Part shown: piece after piece, positions 1-10,976 of the stretch
Position numbering within the stretch: the first letter of the stretch is position 1
Layout of the letters: every line of letters begins with the position of its first letter
DNA from: Rhodobacteraceae bacterium CCMM004
GTDB lineage: Bacteria > Pseudomonadota > Alphaproteobacteria > Rhodobacterales > Rhodobacteraceae
Direction: 5' to 3'
Assembly (NCBI GenBank): GCA_004005435.1
Contig: RZWH01000005.1
Coordinates: 62,001-126,000 of the forward strand
DNA: 64,000 nt
The notes under the pieces: generated by a model
What the model saw: the letters and a program-made list of their open reading frames with translations, nothing else
Database searches by the model: none
Told to the model about the DNA's origin: nothing
Program-made: the position numbers and the translations under genes

Positions 1-2064
<2,064 letters not shown>

Positions 2065-2068
<4 letters not shown>

Positions 2069-2409
2069 GCGCCTCGGCGGCGCTGTCTGGCTATCTGTGG
2101 CGGGCGGCGTTCCAGGCGGGGCTGGCGGCGGGCCTGCCCGAGGGCCTGCGCCGGGCGAGCCTGGGCGTGGTTCTGCTGGCGCTGGTCGGGGCGGCGCTGT
2201 CGGCGCAGGCGTCGGGCCTCTGGACGCCGCTGCCCTGGGCGGCGGTGCGCTGGGCGCTCCTCGCCCTCGCCGCGCTGTTCGGCCTGTCGACAGTCCTGAA
2301 CCTGCTGGGCGCGCACGGGGTCGAATGCGCGCGCGGCGTGCCGGTCGCCCTGCTGATCTGTGCCCCCTCGGCCGCTGCGGCCCTTGGCGGAGGCGGCGGG
2401 ATCGGCTAA
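2065..2409 (+). CDS. small hydrophobic protein between proB and proA
   Basis: I do not recognise this 114-residue protein as a named family. The GTG start at 2065 overlaps the TGA of proB (GTGA), so it is translationally coupled, and proA starts 33 bases after its stop. The sequence is rich in Ala, Leu and Gly, with three or four stretches long enough to span a membrane (around residues 40-56, 62-85 and 93-108). A charged N-terminal segment ([20 protein letters not shown]) precedes them. It is probably an inner-membrane protein. Position alone does not prove a role in proline metabolism. Base composition matches its neighbours. Confidence 0.7.
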
Positions 2410-2442
2410 ATCCCGTGGGCCAGTCCCTAGGGGAGCGCCGCC

Positions 2443-3711
2443 ATGAAAGACCTCGCCGACAACATCCCCGCCCTGATGGCCGACATGGGCGTCCGCGCCC
2501 GTGCCGCCGCGGCCGAGTTGGCCTTCGCCCCAGCCGGAGCCAAGCAGGCAGCGCTGATCGCCGCTGCGGGCGCGGTCGAGGCGGATGTCGACGCCATCCT
2601 CGCCGCCAATGCCGAGGATATGGCGTTCGGCCGCGACAAGGGGCTGACGCCCGCGATGCTGGACCGATTGGAGCTGACCCGCGACCGGATCGCGGGCATC
2701 GCGGAGGGGCTGCGGGCCGTCGCGGCCCAGGACGATCCGGTGGGCGCGGTGATGGCCGAGTGGACGCGGCCGAACGGCCTGCACATCCGCCGGGTGCGCA
2801 CGCCGCTGGGCGTTGTCGGCGTGATCTACGAAAGCCGCCCCAACGTCACCGCCGACGCGGGCGCCCTGTGCCTCAAGGCCGGCAACGCGGTGATCCTGCG
2901 CGGCGGGTCGGAGTCGTTCCACTCCTCTGCGGCGATCCACGCCTGCCTCGTGCGGGGGCTGGAGGCCGCGGGCCTGCCGGCCGACGCGATCCAGCGGGTG
3001 CCGACCCGCGACCGCGCGGCAGTGCAGGAGATGCTGACGATGACCGACAGCATCGACGTCATCGTGCCGCGCGGCGGCAAGGGCCTCGTCGGGCTGGTGC
3101 AGCGCGAGGCGCGAGTGCCGGTCTTTGCCCACCTGGAGGGGATCGTGCACATCTACCTCGACGCCGCCGCCGACCCGGAAAAGGCGCTGCGGGTGGTGAT
3201 GAACGCCAAGACCCGGCGCACCGGCATTTGCGGTGCGGTCGAATGCCTGTTGATCCATCGCGACGCGATGGACACCGTGGGCCAGGGCATCGTCCGGGCG
3301 CTGATGGACGCGGGCGTCGAGGTGCGCGGCGATGACGAGGTGCAGAAGATCGAGGGCGTGGTTCCGGCCGGTGCCGAGGATTGGGGCTGCGAATACCTCG
3401 ACATGGTGATCGCCGCCCGGGTGGTCGACGACCTGGATGCCGCCATTGCCCATATCCGCGACTACGGCTCGCAGCACACAGAGTGCATCGTGACCGAGGA
3501 CGACGCGGCGGCCGAACGGTTCTTTCAGCGGCTCGACAGCGCCATCCTGATGCGCAACGCCTCGACCCAGTTCGCCGACGGGGGCGAGTTCGGCATGGGC
3601 GCCGAAATCGGCATCGCCACGGGCAAGATGCACGCGCGCGGGCCGGTGGGAGCCGAGCAGCTTACGTCGTTCAAGTATCTCGTGGACGGCGACGGGACGG
3701 TGCGGGACTGA
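2443..3711 (+). CDS. proA: gamma-glutamyl phosphate reductase
   Basis: ProA reduces L-glutamyl 5-phosphate with NADPH to glutamate semialdehyde, which cyclises on the way to proline. The 422-residue protein has the aldehyde-dehydrogenase-like fold of the family: the phosphate and substrate region [17 protein letters not shown], the motif [14 protein letters not shown], the catalytic cysteine near residue 263 in TGICGAVE, and the C-terminal [15 protein letters not shown]. The ATG at 2443 follows a ggagcg ribosome-binding site. It is the third gene of proB-x-proA and converges on the ROK regulator gene, 16 bases away. Confidence 0.97.
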   Translation: MKDLADNIPALMADMGVRARAAAAELAFAPAGAKQAALIAAAGAVEADVDAILAANAEDMAFGRDKGLTPAMLDRLELTRDRIAGIAEGLRAVAAQDDPVGAVMAEWTRPNGLHIRRVRTPLGVVGVIYESRPNVTADAGALCLKAGNAVILRGGSESFHSSAAIHACLVRGLEAAGLPADAIQRVPTRDRAAVQEMLTMTDSIDVIVPRGGKGLVGLVQREARVPVFAHLEGIVHIYLDAAADPEKALRVVMNAKTRRTGICGAVECLLIHRDAMDTVGQGIVRALMDAGVEVRGDDEVQKIEGVVPAGAEDWGCEYLDMVIAARVVDDLDAAIAHIRDYGSQHTECIVTEDDAAAERFFQRLDSAILMRNASTQFADGGEFGMGAEIGIATGKMHARGPVGAEQLTSFKYLVDGDGTVRD

Positions 3712-3727
3712 CCCCCGCCCGCGGGCG

Positions 3728-4846
3728 TCAGTAGACCAGTCTGTGGAGCGGTAGAAACGCCGCACCGAGATGCGCGGGGTCGCCGGCGATCGCGCTCGCC
3801 GTCAGCATGGGGTTGGGCGTTGTCTGTCCCGCGAAGGCGCCCTCGCTGGCCTCGATCAGCCGCTGGCGCAGGGTGTCTGGTGCCTCTCCTCCGAAGACGA
3901 CGACGCTGGGATCGGCCACCGCCTTGAGCGTGCGGAGGGCGAGGTGGAGCTGCGGGCGGACCTCGGCCACCCAGCTCTCGACGCGGGGGTCGGAGGCGGG
4001 CACCGCGCCGATGACGGCCTGGAACGCGCGGTGGCGCGGGGCCCCCTCGGGCGCCAGCCGCGGGATGAGGCTCTGCAAGGCGGGGCGGAGCGCGCTCTGC
4101 TCAGGAGAGAAGATCGCACTGATCTCGCCCGCGTTGCCGTGGGACCCGATGAACGGGTTGCCGTCGATGAACAGGCCCACGCCGAATCCGTAGTTGAAGG
4201 ACAGATAAGCCAGCGAGCCCTGGTCGGGTCCGGCACCGAGATAGTGCTCGGCGATGGCGCTGCTTGTGGCGTTGTTCTCGACGAAGGTTTGCAGATGGGT
4301 GCCGCGGCCCAAGAACTCGGTGAGCGACAGGCCCCGCCATCGGTCGAGCGGTCCCGGAGGAAAAAACACGTCGGCGTGCCCCTCGCGATAGCCCTGCATG
4401 GCGACGCCGATGCCGACGCAGCGCCGGCCGGAGGTCGTGCCGTCCATCCACTCGGCGACGAGATCGAGGAACGTGTCGCGGACGGCGGCGGGATCGTTCG
4501 GGTCGGCGTCCACCGGGCTCTCGGCGATGGGGGCGCCGGTCAGGGCCAGGGCGCAGGCCGTCACCTGGCCCGTGCCCACCGAGAGGCCAAAGGAGACGTG
4601 CGCATCGGGGTCGATGGCGACCCGGGGGCTCGGCTTTCCTGGGCCCGAGATCGTTGGCTTCCTCAGCCGCAACAGCCCCCGTCCGAGCAACGCGTCGGTG
4701 ATCCGGTGCACCGACTGCTGCGACAGATTCGTGTGTTGTGTGATTTCGGAGCGCGGCAGGTCGCCCTGCCGCATGACCACCGCCATGAGGCCCCGGGCGT
4801 TTTCGCTGAGCGGCCCGTCGTCGGTTAGCTGCCTGTATCTCCTCAT
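3728..4846 (-). CDS. ROK-family transcriptional regulator
   Basis: This is a predicted DNA-binding repressor or activator that senses a sugar or sugar-like ligand and is divergent from the ABC transporter operon. The first 75 residues form a winged helix-turn-helix (MRRYRQLTDDGPLSENARG, then RSEITQHTNLSQQSVHRI). The ROK fold follows (FGLSVGTGQVTACALAL, GIGVAMQGY, ENNATSSAIAEHYLG, NYGFGVGLFIDGNPF, GNAGEIS). The CxCGxxGCxE zinc motif that usually follows AGEI is missing, so kinase activity is unlikely. I start it at 4846, with GGTGAG just upstream; a start at 4915 would lie inside the divergent promoter. The AT-rich palindrome at 4929-4949 is a likely operator. Confidence 0.88.
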   Translation of the reverse strand: MRRYRQLTDDGPLSENARGLMAVVMRQGDLPRSEITQHTNLSQQSVHRITDALLGRGLLRLRKPTISGPGKPSPRVAIDPDAHVSFGLSVGTGQVTACALALTGAPIAESPVDADPNDPAAVRDTFLDLVAEWMDGTTSGRRCVGIGVAMQGYREGHADVFFPPGPLDRWRGLSLTEFLGRGTHLQTFVENNATSSAIAEHYLGAGPDQGSLAYLSFNYGFGVGLFIDGNPFIGSHGNAGEISAIFSPEQSALRPALQSLIPRLAPEGAPRHRAFQAVIGAVPASDPRVESWVAEVRPQLHLALRTLKAVADPSVVVFGGEAPDTLRQRLIEASEGAFAGQTTPNPMLTASAIAGDPAHLGAAFLPLHRLVY

Positions 4847-4928
4847 TATTCTCACCGTTTCGATATCCGGCGCCCATCCTGTCGAAGCAATGCAGGAGAG
4901 GCAACGTGTTTTCACTTGACAGGTGTCA

Positions 4929-4949
4929 TAATAATTTCACAAATTATGA
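4929..4949. promoter_or_regulatory. AT-rich palindrome, probable operator of the ROK regulator
   Basis: Nine-base arms flank CAC: taataattt (4929-4937) and aaattatga (4941-4949), matching at 8 of 9 positions. It is a conspicuous AT-rich block in otherwise GC-rich DNA and lies between the divergent ROK gene (start 4846) and the ABC operon (start 4984). A TTGACA hexamer at 4916-4921 reads toward the ABC genes and its spacing-17 minus-10 window falls inside the palindrome, so a bound protein would block RNA polymerase. ROK regulators commonly bind AT-rich inverted repeats; that this is its site is inference. Confidence 0.6.
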
Positions 4950-4983
4950 GTAATAAGAGCGCATCCGCACAGGGGAGGGTGGA

Positions 4984-6027
4984 ATGGGCGCAATCAGAAT
5001 ATCCGGGGTGACCAAGAGCTTCGGCGAGTTCCAGGCGCTGTCGTCCATCTCGCTGGAGGTTGCGCAGGGCGAGTTCGTCACGCTCCTGGGGCCCTCGGGC
5101 TGCGGCAAGACGACGCTGCTCAAGATCATCTCGGGGTTCATCGAGCCGACGGACGGGCAGATCGAGATCGGGGGCGAGAACGTGACCCGCCTGCCCCCGG
5201 AGCAGCGCGACACAGCTCTGTGTTTCCAGTCCTACGCGCTGTTTCCGCATCTGACGGTGCGGGAGAATCTGGAGTTCGGACTGCGCCAGAAGAAGCTGGG
5301 CCGCGACGAGATCGCCAGCAGGGTTCGCGACGTGTCGACCAAGCTGGAGCTGGCCGCGCAGATGGACAAGCTGCCCAACCAGCTCTCCGGAGGGCAGCAG
5401 CAACGCGTGTCGCTGGGCCGGGCGCTGGTGATGCGGCCGAGCGTCATCCTGTTCGACGAGCCCCTGTCGAACCTGGATGCCAAGCTGCGGGACCAGGTCC
5501 GCATCGAGATCCGGCGCATCCAAAAGGACTATGACCTCACGGCGATCTACGTCACCCACGATCAGGCCGAGGCGCTGGCCATGTCGGACCGTGTCGTGGT
5601 CCTGAACCAAGGCAGGGCCGAACAGATCGACACGCCCGAACGGCTCTATGCGGCGCCGGCCACGAGCTTTGTCGCCGACTTCATCGGCAGCGCGAACGTG
5701 ATGGAGGGCACGGTCCTGTCGGCCGACGGGGCGGGCCTCTGCACCGTCGAGACGCCCATCGGGGTGCTGGAGGCCAAGGACGCGGGCGTTCCCCCCGGTG
5801 CGATCCGGCGGCTCAGTTGGCGGCCGGAGAAAGCGCAGATCGGAGAGCCCGGGTTGACCGCGACGGTGACCCATCGCGCCTTCCAAGGCCATTTCACCGA
5901 TCTGACCGTCGACACCGGCGGCACGCTCTATCGGGTGCAGACCGGCCGCGACGACATCCGGGAAGGCGACGGCATCACCTTTGCCCTGCGCCCCGCCGAC
6001 ATCGTGTTCCTGGAGGCGGTGGGATGA
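4984..6027 (+). CDS. ABC transporter ATP-binding protein (PotA/UgpC-like)
   Basis: This cytoplasmic ATPase subunit powers import by the two permeases that follow. The 347 residues show Walker A GPSGCGKTT at 36-44, the Q-loop CFQSYALFPHLTVREN, the signature LSGGQQQRV, Walker B VILFDEPLSNLDAKL and the H-loop YVTHDQAEA. A C-terminal TOBE-type region follows (from ADFIGSANVMEGTV to the end), as in PotA, FbpC and sugar importer ATPases. The start has gggagggtgga just upstream. The stop overlaps the first permease start by ATGA. The substrate is not deducible from this subunit; polyamine, iron or sugar systems share its type. Confidence 0.93.
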   Translation: MGAIRISGVTKSFGEFQALSSISLEVAQGEFVTLLGPSGCGKTTLLKIISGFIEPTDGQIEIGGENVTRLPPEQRDTALCFQSYALFPHLTVRENLEFGLRQKKLGRDEIASRVRDVSTKLELAAQMDKLPNQLSGGQQQRVSLGRALVMRPSVILFDEPLSNLDAKLRDQVRIEIRRIQKDYDLTAIYVTHDQAEALAMSDRVVVLNQGRAEQIDTPERLYAAPATSFVADFIGSANVMEGTVLSADGAGLCTVETPIGVLEAKDAGVPPGAIRRLSWRPEKAQIGEPGLTATVTHRAFQGHFTDLTVDTGGTLYRVQTGRDDIREGDGITFALRPADIVFLEAVG

Positions 6028-6878
6028 CCCTCCGGCGCGCCGCGACCATCCTCCTGCTGTTGATGCCGGGCCTGGGCCTGATCCTCGCCCTCATCGGCGC
6101 GGTGGTCTACATCGCCGTGGCCCAGTCCTTCGGCCTCTACAGCCTCATGGGCGAAAGCGCGTTCAGCCTCGCCTTCTGGTCCGACACAATGGGCAAGAAG
6201 GCGTTCGACAAGGCGGTGCGCTATTCGATTTACGTCGGCGTCCTCAGCGCAATCTTTTCCGTCATACTGGCCTATCCGCTGGCGATCTGGCTGAGAAAGC
6301 CGTTCGCGGGCTCGGTCACCATCGGCGCGGTGCTCAAGGCGCCGCTCTTGGTTCACGGCCTGGTCGCGGCGTTTCTCTACATCAACATCATCTCGTACAA
6401 CGGTCTGCTCAATCAGGTGATGCAGGGGCTGGGGATTTGGGACGGCCCGAAACGGCTGCAAAACGATCGCAACGCCATCGGCGTTCTGATCCTCCAGACG
6501 TGGAAGAACATGCCCTTTGCGCTGCTGCTGCTGACGGGGGCGGTGCAGGCGATCTCGGACGACGTGCTCGACGCCGCCCGAGATCTGGGTGCCGGGAGTT
6601 GGGCGCGGTTCCGCAAGGTGATTGCGCCGCTCACCGTTTCGGGCCTCCAGGCGGCGATGGTCATCATCTTTATCGGCGCGCTCGCCGACTTCAGCTTCCA
6701 GACCATCGCCGGGCCCACCAACCGGCAGTCCCTCGCCCAGCTCATGGTCAATTTCAAAGGCCGCGGCGACTGGCACTCGGCGGCGGTGGTGGGCGTGTCG
6801 ATGATGGCCATCGCGCTCATCGGCTCGGCGCTCCTGGCGGTGGCTGCGCGGATGATCATGCGGGGCCGCCTGAAATGA
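6024..6878 (+). CDS. ABC transporter permease (PotB-like)
   Basis: This is one of two inner-membrane subunits of the importer. The protein has 284 residues with about six membrane segments, beginning with TILLLLMPGLGLILALIGAV. The EAA-type loop that contacts the ATPase is visible as DAARDLGAGSWARFRKVIAP. The ATG at 6024 overlaps the ATPase stop, and its own stop overlaps the next permease start (ATGA both times), so the subunits are translated in a chain. Related families carry polyamines, thiamine, iron or organic anions. The ROK regulator next door hints at a carbohydrate-like ligand, which is inference. Confidence 0.92.
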   Translation: MTLRRAATILLLLMPGLGLILALIGAVVYIAVAQSFGLYSLMGESAFSLAFWSDTMGKKAFDKAVRYSIYVGVLSAIFSVILAYPLAIWLRKPFAGSVTIGAVLKAPLLVHGLVAAFLYINIISYNGLLNQVMQGLGIWDGPKRLQNDRNAIGVLILQTWKNMPFALLLLTGAVQAISDDVLDAARDLGAGSWARFRKVIAPLTVSGLQAAMVIIFIGALADFSFQTIAGPTNRQSLAQLMVNFKGRGDWHSAAVVGVSMMAIALIGSALLAVAARMIMRGRLK

Positions 6879-7702
6879 CCCGGGCCCGGTTGAACAAGAT
6901 CCTCATGTCGCTGGTGATCGGCGCGGCGTTCCTGTGGCTCCTGATCCCCTTCACCATGGCGGTGCTGTGGTCGCTTGTGGACCCCTCGGAGCCCTGGACG
7001 GCGGACCAGCTGCTGCCCCCCGCGATGTCGTTCTACCGGTGGACGGACATGTGGCAGAACTCGTCGCTGAAACCGGCGCTGGTGACGTCCTATGCGCTGG
7101 CGCCGACTGCGGCGGTGCTGACGCTCTGCCTGGCCCTGCCCACGGCCTATGCGCTCGGGCGCTACGAGTTTCCCGGGCGCGAGTTGGCCAAGACGCTGTG
7201 CCTTTTGCCCCTGGTCGTCCCGGCGTTCATCACCGCGATCTTCTTTTCCTCGATCCTGTTCCAGCTCGGGCTGGCCGGCAACCGCTTTGCTGCCATCGTC
7301 TTTGCGCACGCGGTGCTGTTTCTGCCCTACGCGATCCGCATCCTCACCGTCAGTTTCGAGCAGGTCCGCCAGGACCATATCGACGCCGCGCGGGATCTGG
7401 GCGCGACGCCGCTGGCGCGGTTCCGGGTCGCGTTCGTTCCGGCGTTGAAACCCGGGATCTCGGCGACTCTGTTGATCGTCTTCATCCAGTCGATCGAGGA
7501 GTTCGCCATCGCCTTCATCATCGGCTCGCCGGATGTCGTGACCATTCCGACGCTGCTCTACTCGGCGCTGGGCCAGGATTTCGTCCGCCCGAACGCCGCC
7601 GTTCTGTCTCTGATCCTCGTCGTCCCGAACGTCTTTCTCATGCTGATACTCGAACGGCTGATGAAGTCCGCCAATCCGGCTTTGTCGTCCGGCAAGGGGT
7701 AG
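6875..7702 (+). CDS. ABC transporter permease (PotC-like)
   Basis: This is the second inner-membrane subunit, 275 residues with about six membrane segments (ILMSLVIGAAFLWLLIPF first). Its EAA-type loop reads DAARDLGATPLARFRVAFVP, paralogous to that of the preceding permease. Starting the gene at 6875 gives an ATGA overlap with the upstream stop. The binding-protein gene follows after 34 bases and has its own strong ribosome-binding site. Membrane topology is read by eye. Confidence 0.92.
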   Translation: MTRARLNKILMSLVIGAAFLWLLIPFTMAVLWSLVDPSEPWTADQLLPPAMSFYRWTDMWQNSSLKPALVTSYALAPTAAVLTLCLALPTAYALGRYEFPGRELAKTLCLLPLVVPAFITAIFFSSILFQLGLAGNRFAAIVFAHAVLFLPYAIRILTVSFEQVRQDHIDAARDLGATPLARFRVAFVPALKPGISATLLIVFIQSIEEFAIAFIIGSPDVVTIPTLLYSALGQDFVRPNAAVLSLILVVPNVFLMLILERLMKSANPALSSGKG

Positions 7703-7736
7703 CGGGGATACCGTCTGATCCAAAGGAGGAAACACC

Positions 7737-8846
7737 GTGATCAAACATCTACTGACGACGGCCGCCGCGGTCGTGGCCGTGACGGCCCCGCTCCAGGCCC
7801 AAGACCTCTCGGCGATGAGCTGGGACCAGATCGTCGAACAGGCCAAGGCCGAGGGTGAACTCACCTGGTATGTCTGGTATCTCCAGGACGATCTGCGGCG
7901 CGCCGTTCAGGCCTTCGAGGACGAATACGGCATCGAGGTCACCATCCCCGAAGGCGGCGACGCCGGGGGGAACGCCAACAAGTTGCTGGCCGAGCGCGAG
8001 CGCGAGACCGGCGACATCGACGTCTTTGCCTGGGGCTACAACGACTTCGAGACCGTGGATCTAGATGCGCTGTTCATGCCCCTGACCCACCTGCCCGAAG
8101 ACGACGGCCGGGTGAGCGAGCTGACCGGGATCGACGGCGGCGACCATGTGCTTGCCTATTGGGGCAATCAGACCGGCGTGGCCTACGACCCGGCGCATGT
8201 CTCGGCCGACGATCTGCCGCAGACGCCCGAGGAGTTCGCAGCCTTCTGGGCGGAGAACCCAGGCAAGTTCGGCTTCAACTACGAAAAGGGCGGCTCCGGC
8301 CCGTCCTACTACCTCAACATGCTGCGGGTGCTGTCGGACGGCGTCGACTTCTTCGACGGAGAGAGCAACGACGAGAAACTCGCCGGTCTGCAACCGGGCA
8401 TCGACTTCTTCAACGCGCACGCCGACAACTACGTGGTGACCGCGTCGAACGCCGACAGCATCCTCAGGGTCAGCGACGGCGAGTTGTGGATGGTGCCCGC
8501 GTGGGAGGACCACCTCGCCGGTCTCCAGAACCGCGGCGAAGTCCGCTCGGACATCGCGTTCTATATCCCGGAGATGGGAATGAACGGCGGCGGCAACGGC
8601 GTCGCCATCCCGCTGAACGCGCCCAACCCGGCCGCGGCGTCGGTGTTCATCCACTGGCTGACCTCGCCCGAGACCCAGACGATGTTCAACCGCACCTTCG
8701 GCACCGCGCCGATGAACGCCGCGTCCGACGACAGCTTTGCGCTGGTGCCGAACGCGCAGCGGGAGTTCCGCACGCCCTGGGCGGCGCAGCCGTTCCGCGG
8801 CGAGGTCGAACAGCGGTTCGTCGACGACGTGATCCTCGAACGCTAA
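7737..8846 (+). CDS. ABC transporter periplasmic substrate-binding protein (YnjB-like)
   Basis: This is the periplasmic solute receptor of the importer. The 369-residue precursor has a Sec signal peptide (MIKHLLTTAAAVVAVTAPLQAQ) followed by a family 1-type binding protein fold (AEGELTWYVWYLQDDLRRAV, DVFAWGYNDFETVD, LAYWGNQTGVAYDP, HWLTSPETQTMFNRTFG). It reminds me of the YnjB and PotD groups, but residues that would name the ligand are not clear. The GTG start at 7737 is preceded by AAGGAGG at 7723-7729, much stronger than the sites in the genes before it. A stable hairpin after the stop may keep this part of the mRNA abundant. Confidence 0.9.
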   Translation: MIKHLLTTAAAVVAVTAPLQAQDLSAMSWDQIVEQAKAEGELTWYVWYLQDDLRRAVQAFEDEYGIEVTIPEGGDAGGNANKLLAERERETGDIDVFAWGYNDFETVDLDALFMPLTHLPEDDGRVSELTGIDGGDHVLAYWGNQTGVAYDPAHVSADDLPQTPEEFAAFWAENPGKFGFNYEKGGSGPSYYLNMLRVLSDGVDFFDGESNDEKLAGLQPGIDFFNAHADNYVVTASNADSILRVSDGELWMVPAWEDHLAGLQNRGEVRSDIAFYIPEMGMNGGGNGVAIPLNAPNPAAASVFIHWLTSPETQTMFNRTFGTAPMNAASDDSFALVPNAQREFRTPWAAQPFRGEVEQRFVDDVILER

Positions 8847-8862
8847 CCTCACGTCGCGGCGC

Positions 8863-8894
8863 GGCGGAGCCGGATCTTCCCTTCCGGCTCCGCC
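8863..8894 (+). terminator. hairpin after the binding-protein gene
   Basis: A perfect 12-bp stem (ggcggagccgga at 8863-8874 with its complement at 8883-8894) closes an 8-base loop. No run of T follows, so it may be a partial terminator or an mRNA-stabilising stem that separates binding-protein expression from galT. Such stems often follow periplasmic-binding-protein genes. Confidence 0.65.
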
Positions 8895-8947
8895 ATCCAA
8901 TGCCCCGGTCCATCCCGGCCGGGGCCTCCCACTGAAAAGCCACAAGC

Positions 8948-10018
8948 ATGAGCAGTCCATCGACCGGCGGCGCGCGTCCGCACCGCCGCTACAATCCCCT
9001 CAACGGCACCTGGGTGCTGGTGTCGCCGCAGCGGGGGAACCGGCCCTGGCGCGGCGCCCAGGAGGAGGCCGTGCGCGAGGCGCGGCCGGCGCACGATCCG
9101 GCGTGCGCGCTGTGCCCCGGCGTGGCGCGCGCGACCGGGGAGGCGAACCCCCACTTCACCGGCCCCCACGTCTTTGCCAACGATTTCCCGGCCCTGCTTC
9201 CCGCGGACGAGCCGGACCCTGACGCCGGCCCCGCCGAGCCGTTGTTTCGCCACCAGGCCGTGTCCGGCGAGACCCGTGTGATCTGTTTTTCCGAGCGCCA
9301 CGATCTCAGCCTGGCGCGGATGCCTGTGGCGGGGGTGCGGCACGTGGTCGACACCTGGTGCGCCGAGTTCCAGGATCTCTCGGCCCGCTACGCCAATGTC
9401 CTGATCTTCGAGAACAAGGGCGCGGCGATGGGCTGTTCCAACCCGCATCCGCATGGGCAGATCTGGGCGACGGACTATCTCCCCTGCGAGGTGGCGCGAG
9501 AGGACGACGCCCAGCGTGACCACCACCGCCGGACCGGGCGCCCGCTGCTCCTAGACTATGCGCGCGCCGAGATCGCGGCAGGCACGCGGATCGTGTTCCG
9601 CACGCAGTACTGGCTTTGCCTGGTCCCGTATTGGGCCACATGGCCGTTCGAGACGCTGCTCCTGCCCACCACCCATGCGCAGCGCTTGTGCGATCTGAGC
9701 GCCGCGGCGAGGACCGATCTCGCCCGCGCGCTAAAGCGGCTGACGACGACCTACGACAACCTCTTCCAGACCGACTTCCCCTATTCCATGGGCTGGCATC
9801 ACGCGCCCTGCGACGGCCGGGACGGCGATCATTGGGTGCTGCACGCCCACTTCTATCCGCCGCTGCTGCGGTCCGCGACGGTGCGGAAATACATGGTGGG
9901 ATTCGAGCTGCTGGGAGAGGCGCAGCGCGACCTGACCCCGGAGACGGCCGCGGCGCTCTTGCGCGCGCAGCCCGAGGTCCATTTCCGCCAGAAACAGGAT
10001 GCCGTCGATGCAAGATAG
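8948..10018 (+). CDS. galT: galactose-1-phosphate uridylyltransferase
   Basis: GalT exchanges UMP between UDP-glucose and galactose 1-phosphate. The 356-residue protein has the family landmarks: N-terminal RRYNPLNGTWVLVSPQRGNRPW, the zinc-site-like CALCPG, FENKGAAMGCSNPHPHGQIW with the nucleotidylated histidine in HPHGQ, and C-terminal GWHHAPCDG with HWVLHAHFYPP. Length is normal. No galK or galE is in the window, so galactose 1-phosphate would have to come from elsewhere, or the enzyme acts on another sugar 1-phosphate. It lies 101 bases after the binding-protein gene and is probably in the same transcription unit, behind the hairpin at 8863-8894. Confidence 0.94.
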   Translation: MSSPSTGGARPHRRYNPLNGTWVLVSPQRGNRPWRGAQEEAVREARPAHDPACALCPGVARATGEANPHFTGPHVFANDFPALLPADEPDPDAGPAEPLFRHQAVSGETRVICFSERHDLSLARMPVAGVRHVVDTWCAEFQDLSARYANVLIFENKGAAMGCSNPHPHGQIWATDYLPCEVAREDDAQRDHHRRTGRPLLLDYARAEIAAGTRIVFRTQYWLCLVPYWATWPFETLLLPTTHAQRLCDLSAAARTDLARALKRLTTTYDNLFQTDFPYSMGWHHAPCDGRDGDHWVLHAHFYPPLLRSATVRKYMVGFELLGEAQRDLTPETAAALLRAQPEVHFRQKQDAVDAR

Positions 10019-10162
10019 CACCGAACGGTCCCGGAGCGGACACGCGCCATGCGGACCCAATGTCCGAGTCGCGGCCCGCGAGCAAAACGAGAGCTACCAG
10101 AACGCCCGCCTCTGCGCGCGGCAAACGGCGCAGCGCCCAGTCGGGCGCAATAGGAGCATTTC

Positions 10163-10930
10163 ATGAACAACGACAGTCGCATTTTCTCGGACGAGACCGC
10201 GCGCGCACTCCGATCCCTATTGAGCGGCGAGGCGTCGACGCGCCCGTTCCCATCGTCGATTTCCGAGAAGGGCGAGGGCGGGAAATTCACGCCCGCCGGC
10301 GAGACGTTGCACCATCCGGGCAATACCTTCATCTGCCATATCGACCCGTCATGCGAGTTCTTTGCGGGCCTCCTGGCCTATCAGAACGACCTGAAAGCGT
10401 CCCGTTTCGCCGACTTCTATGCCTTCCTGGAGCCGTCGAGTTTCCACATGACGATTTTCTGCGGGGTGAGCGGCGATCCGTTGGGGGTCGACGGCTGGCC
10501 CGAGGGGTATCCGCGCGAGACGGACCTGGAGGTCTTCAACCGCGACTTCGCCCGACGGGCGGCGCAACTGTCGTGCCCGGACAGATTCACGGTCGCGGCT
10601 CAGGGCCTGCAAAAGCTCGGAACGGTCGATATGGAGGGCGCAGGGCCCCATGACCGCGCAGCGTTGCGCAGCGCGCGCACGGCGCTCAGGGCGCTGACGG
10701 GGCTCCATCGCGACGACTTTGACCGCTACAGGTTTCATGCTAGCCTCGCCTATCAACATCGTTGGATGACCGGCGCGGATGCAGACGCCGCAATCGCCCT
10801 GGCAAACGACCTCTATCAGTCGCATCTGGCCGACACGGGTGAGATCGTTCTGGGTCCCATTGAGTTCTGCACGTTCGACACGATGCAGAGGTTCGACCGC
10901 ATTTGCATCGTGGGCGAGGGACGAGGCTGA
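10163..10930 (+). CDS. DUF1868-type 2H phosphoesterase-like protein
   Basis: This 255-residue protein looks like the DUF1868 branch of the 2H (LigT-like) phosphoesterases, which open or hydrolyse cyclic phosphates or phosphodiesters. Two HxT/S motifs are visible: H95-M-T97 in SSFHMTIFCG and H192-A-S194 in YRFHASLAYQ. The spacing suits the two-fold 2H fold. There is no signal peptide, so it should be cytoplasmic. AGGAG lies before the ATG. It follows galT by 144 bases on the same strand, and the Na/Pi-type gene starts 46 bases later. The substrate is unknown; a sugar phosphate or cyclic phosphate is a guess from context. Confidence 0.75.
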   Translation: MNNDSRIFSDETARALRSLLSGEASTRPFPSSISEKGEGGKFTPAGETLHHPGNTFICHIDPSCEFFAGLLAYQNDLKASRFADFYAFLEPSSFHMTIFCGVSGDPLGVDGWPEGYPRETDLEVFNRDFARRAAQLSCPDRFTVAAQGLQKLGTVDMEGAGPHDRAALRSARTALRALTGLHRDDFDRYRFHASLAYQHRWMTGADADAAIALANDLYQSHLADTGEIVLGPIEFCTFDTMQRFDRICIVGEGRG

Positions 10931-10976
10931 CCTGCGCCGCAATGGACGGTGACCTATTGCGGGAAAAGGGCCGCCC

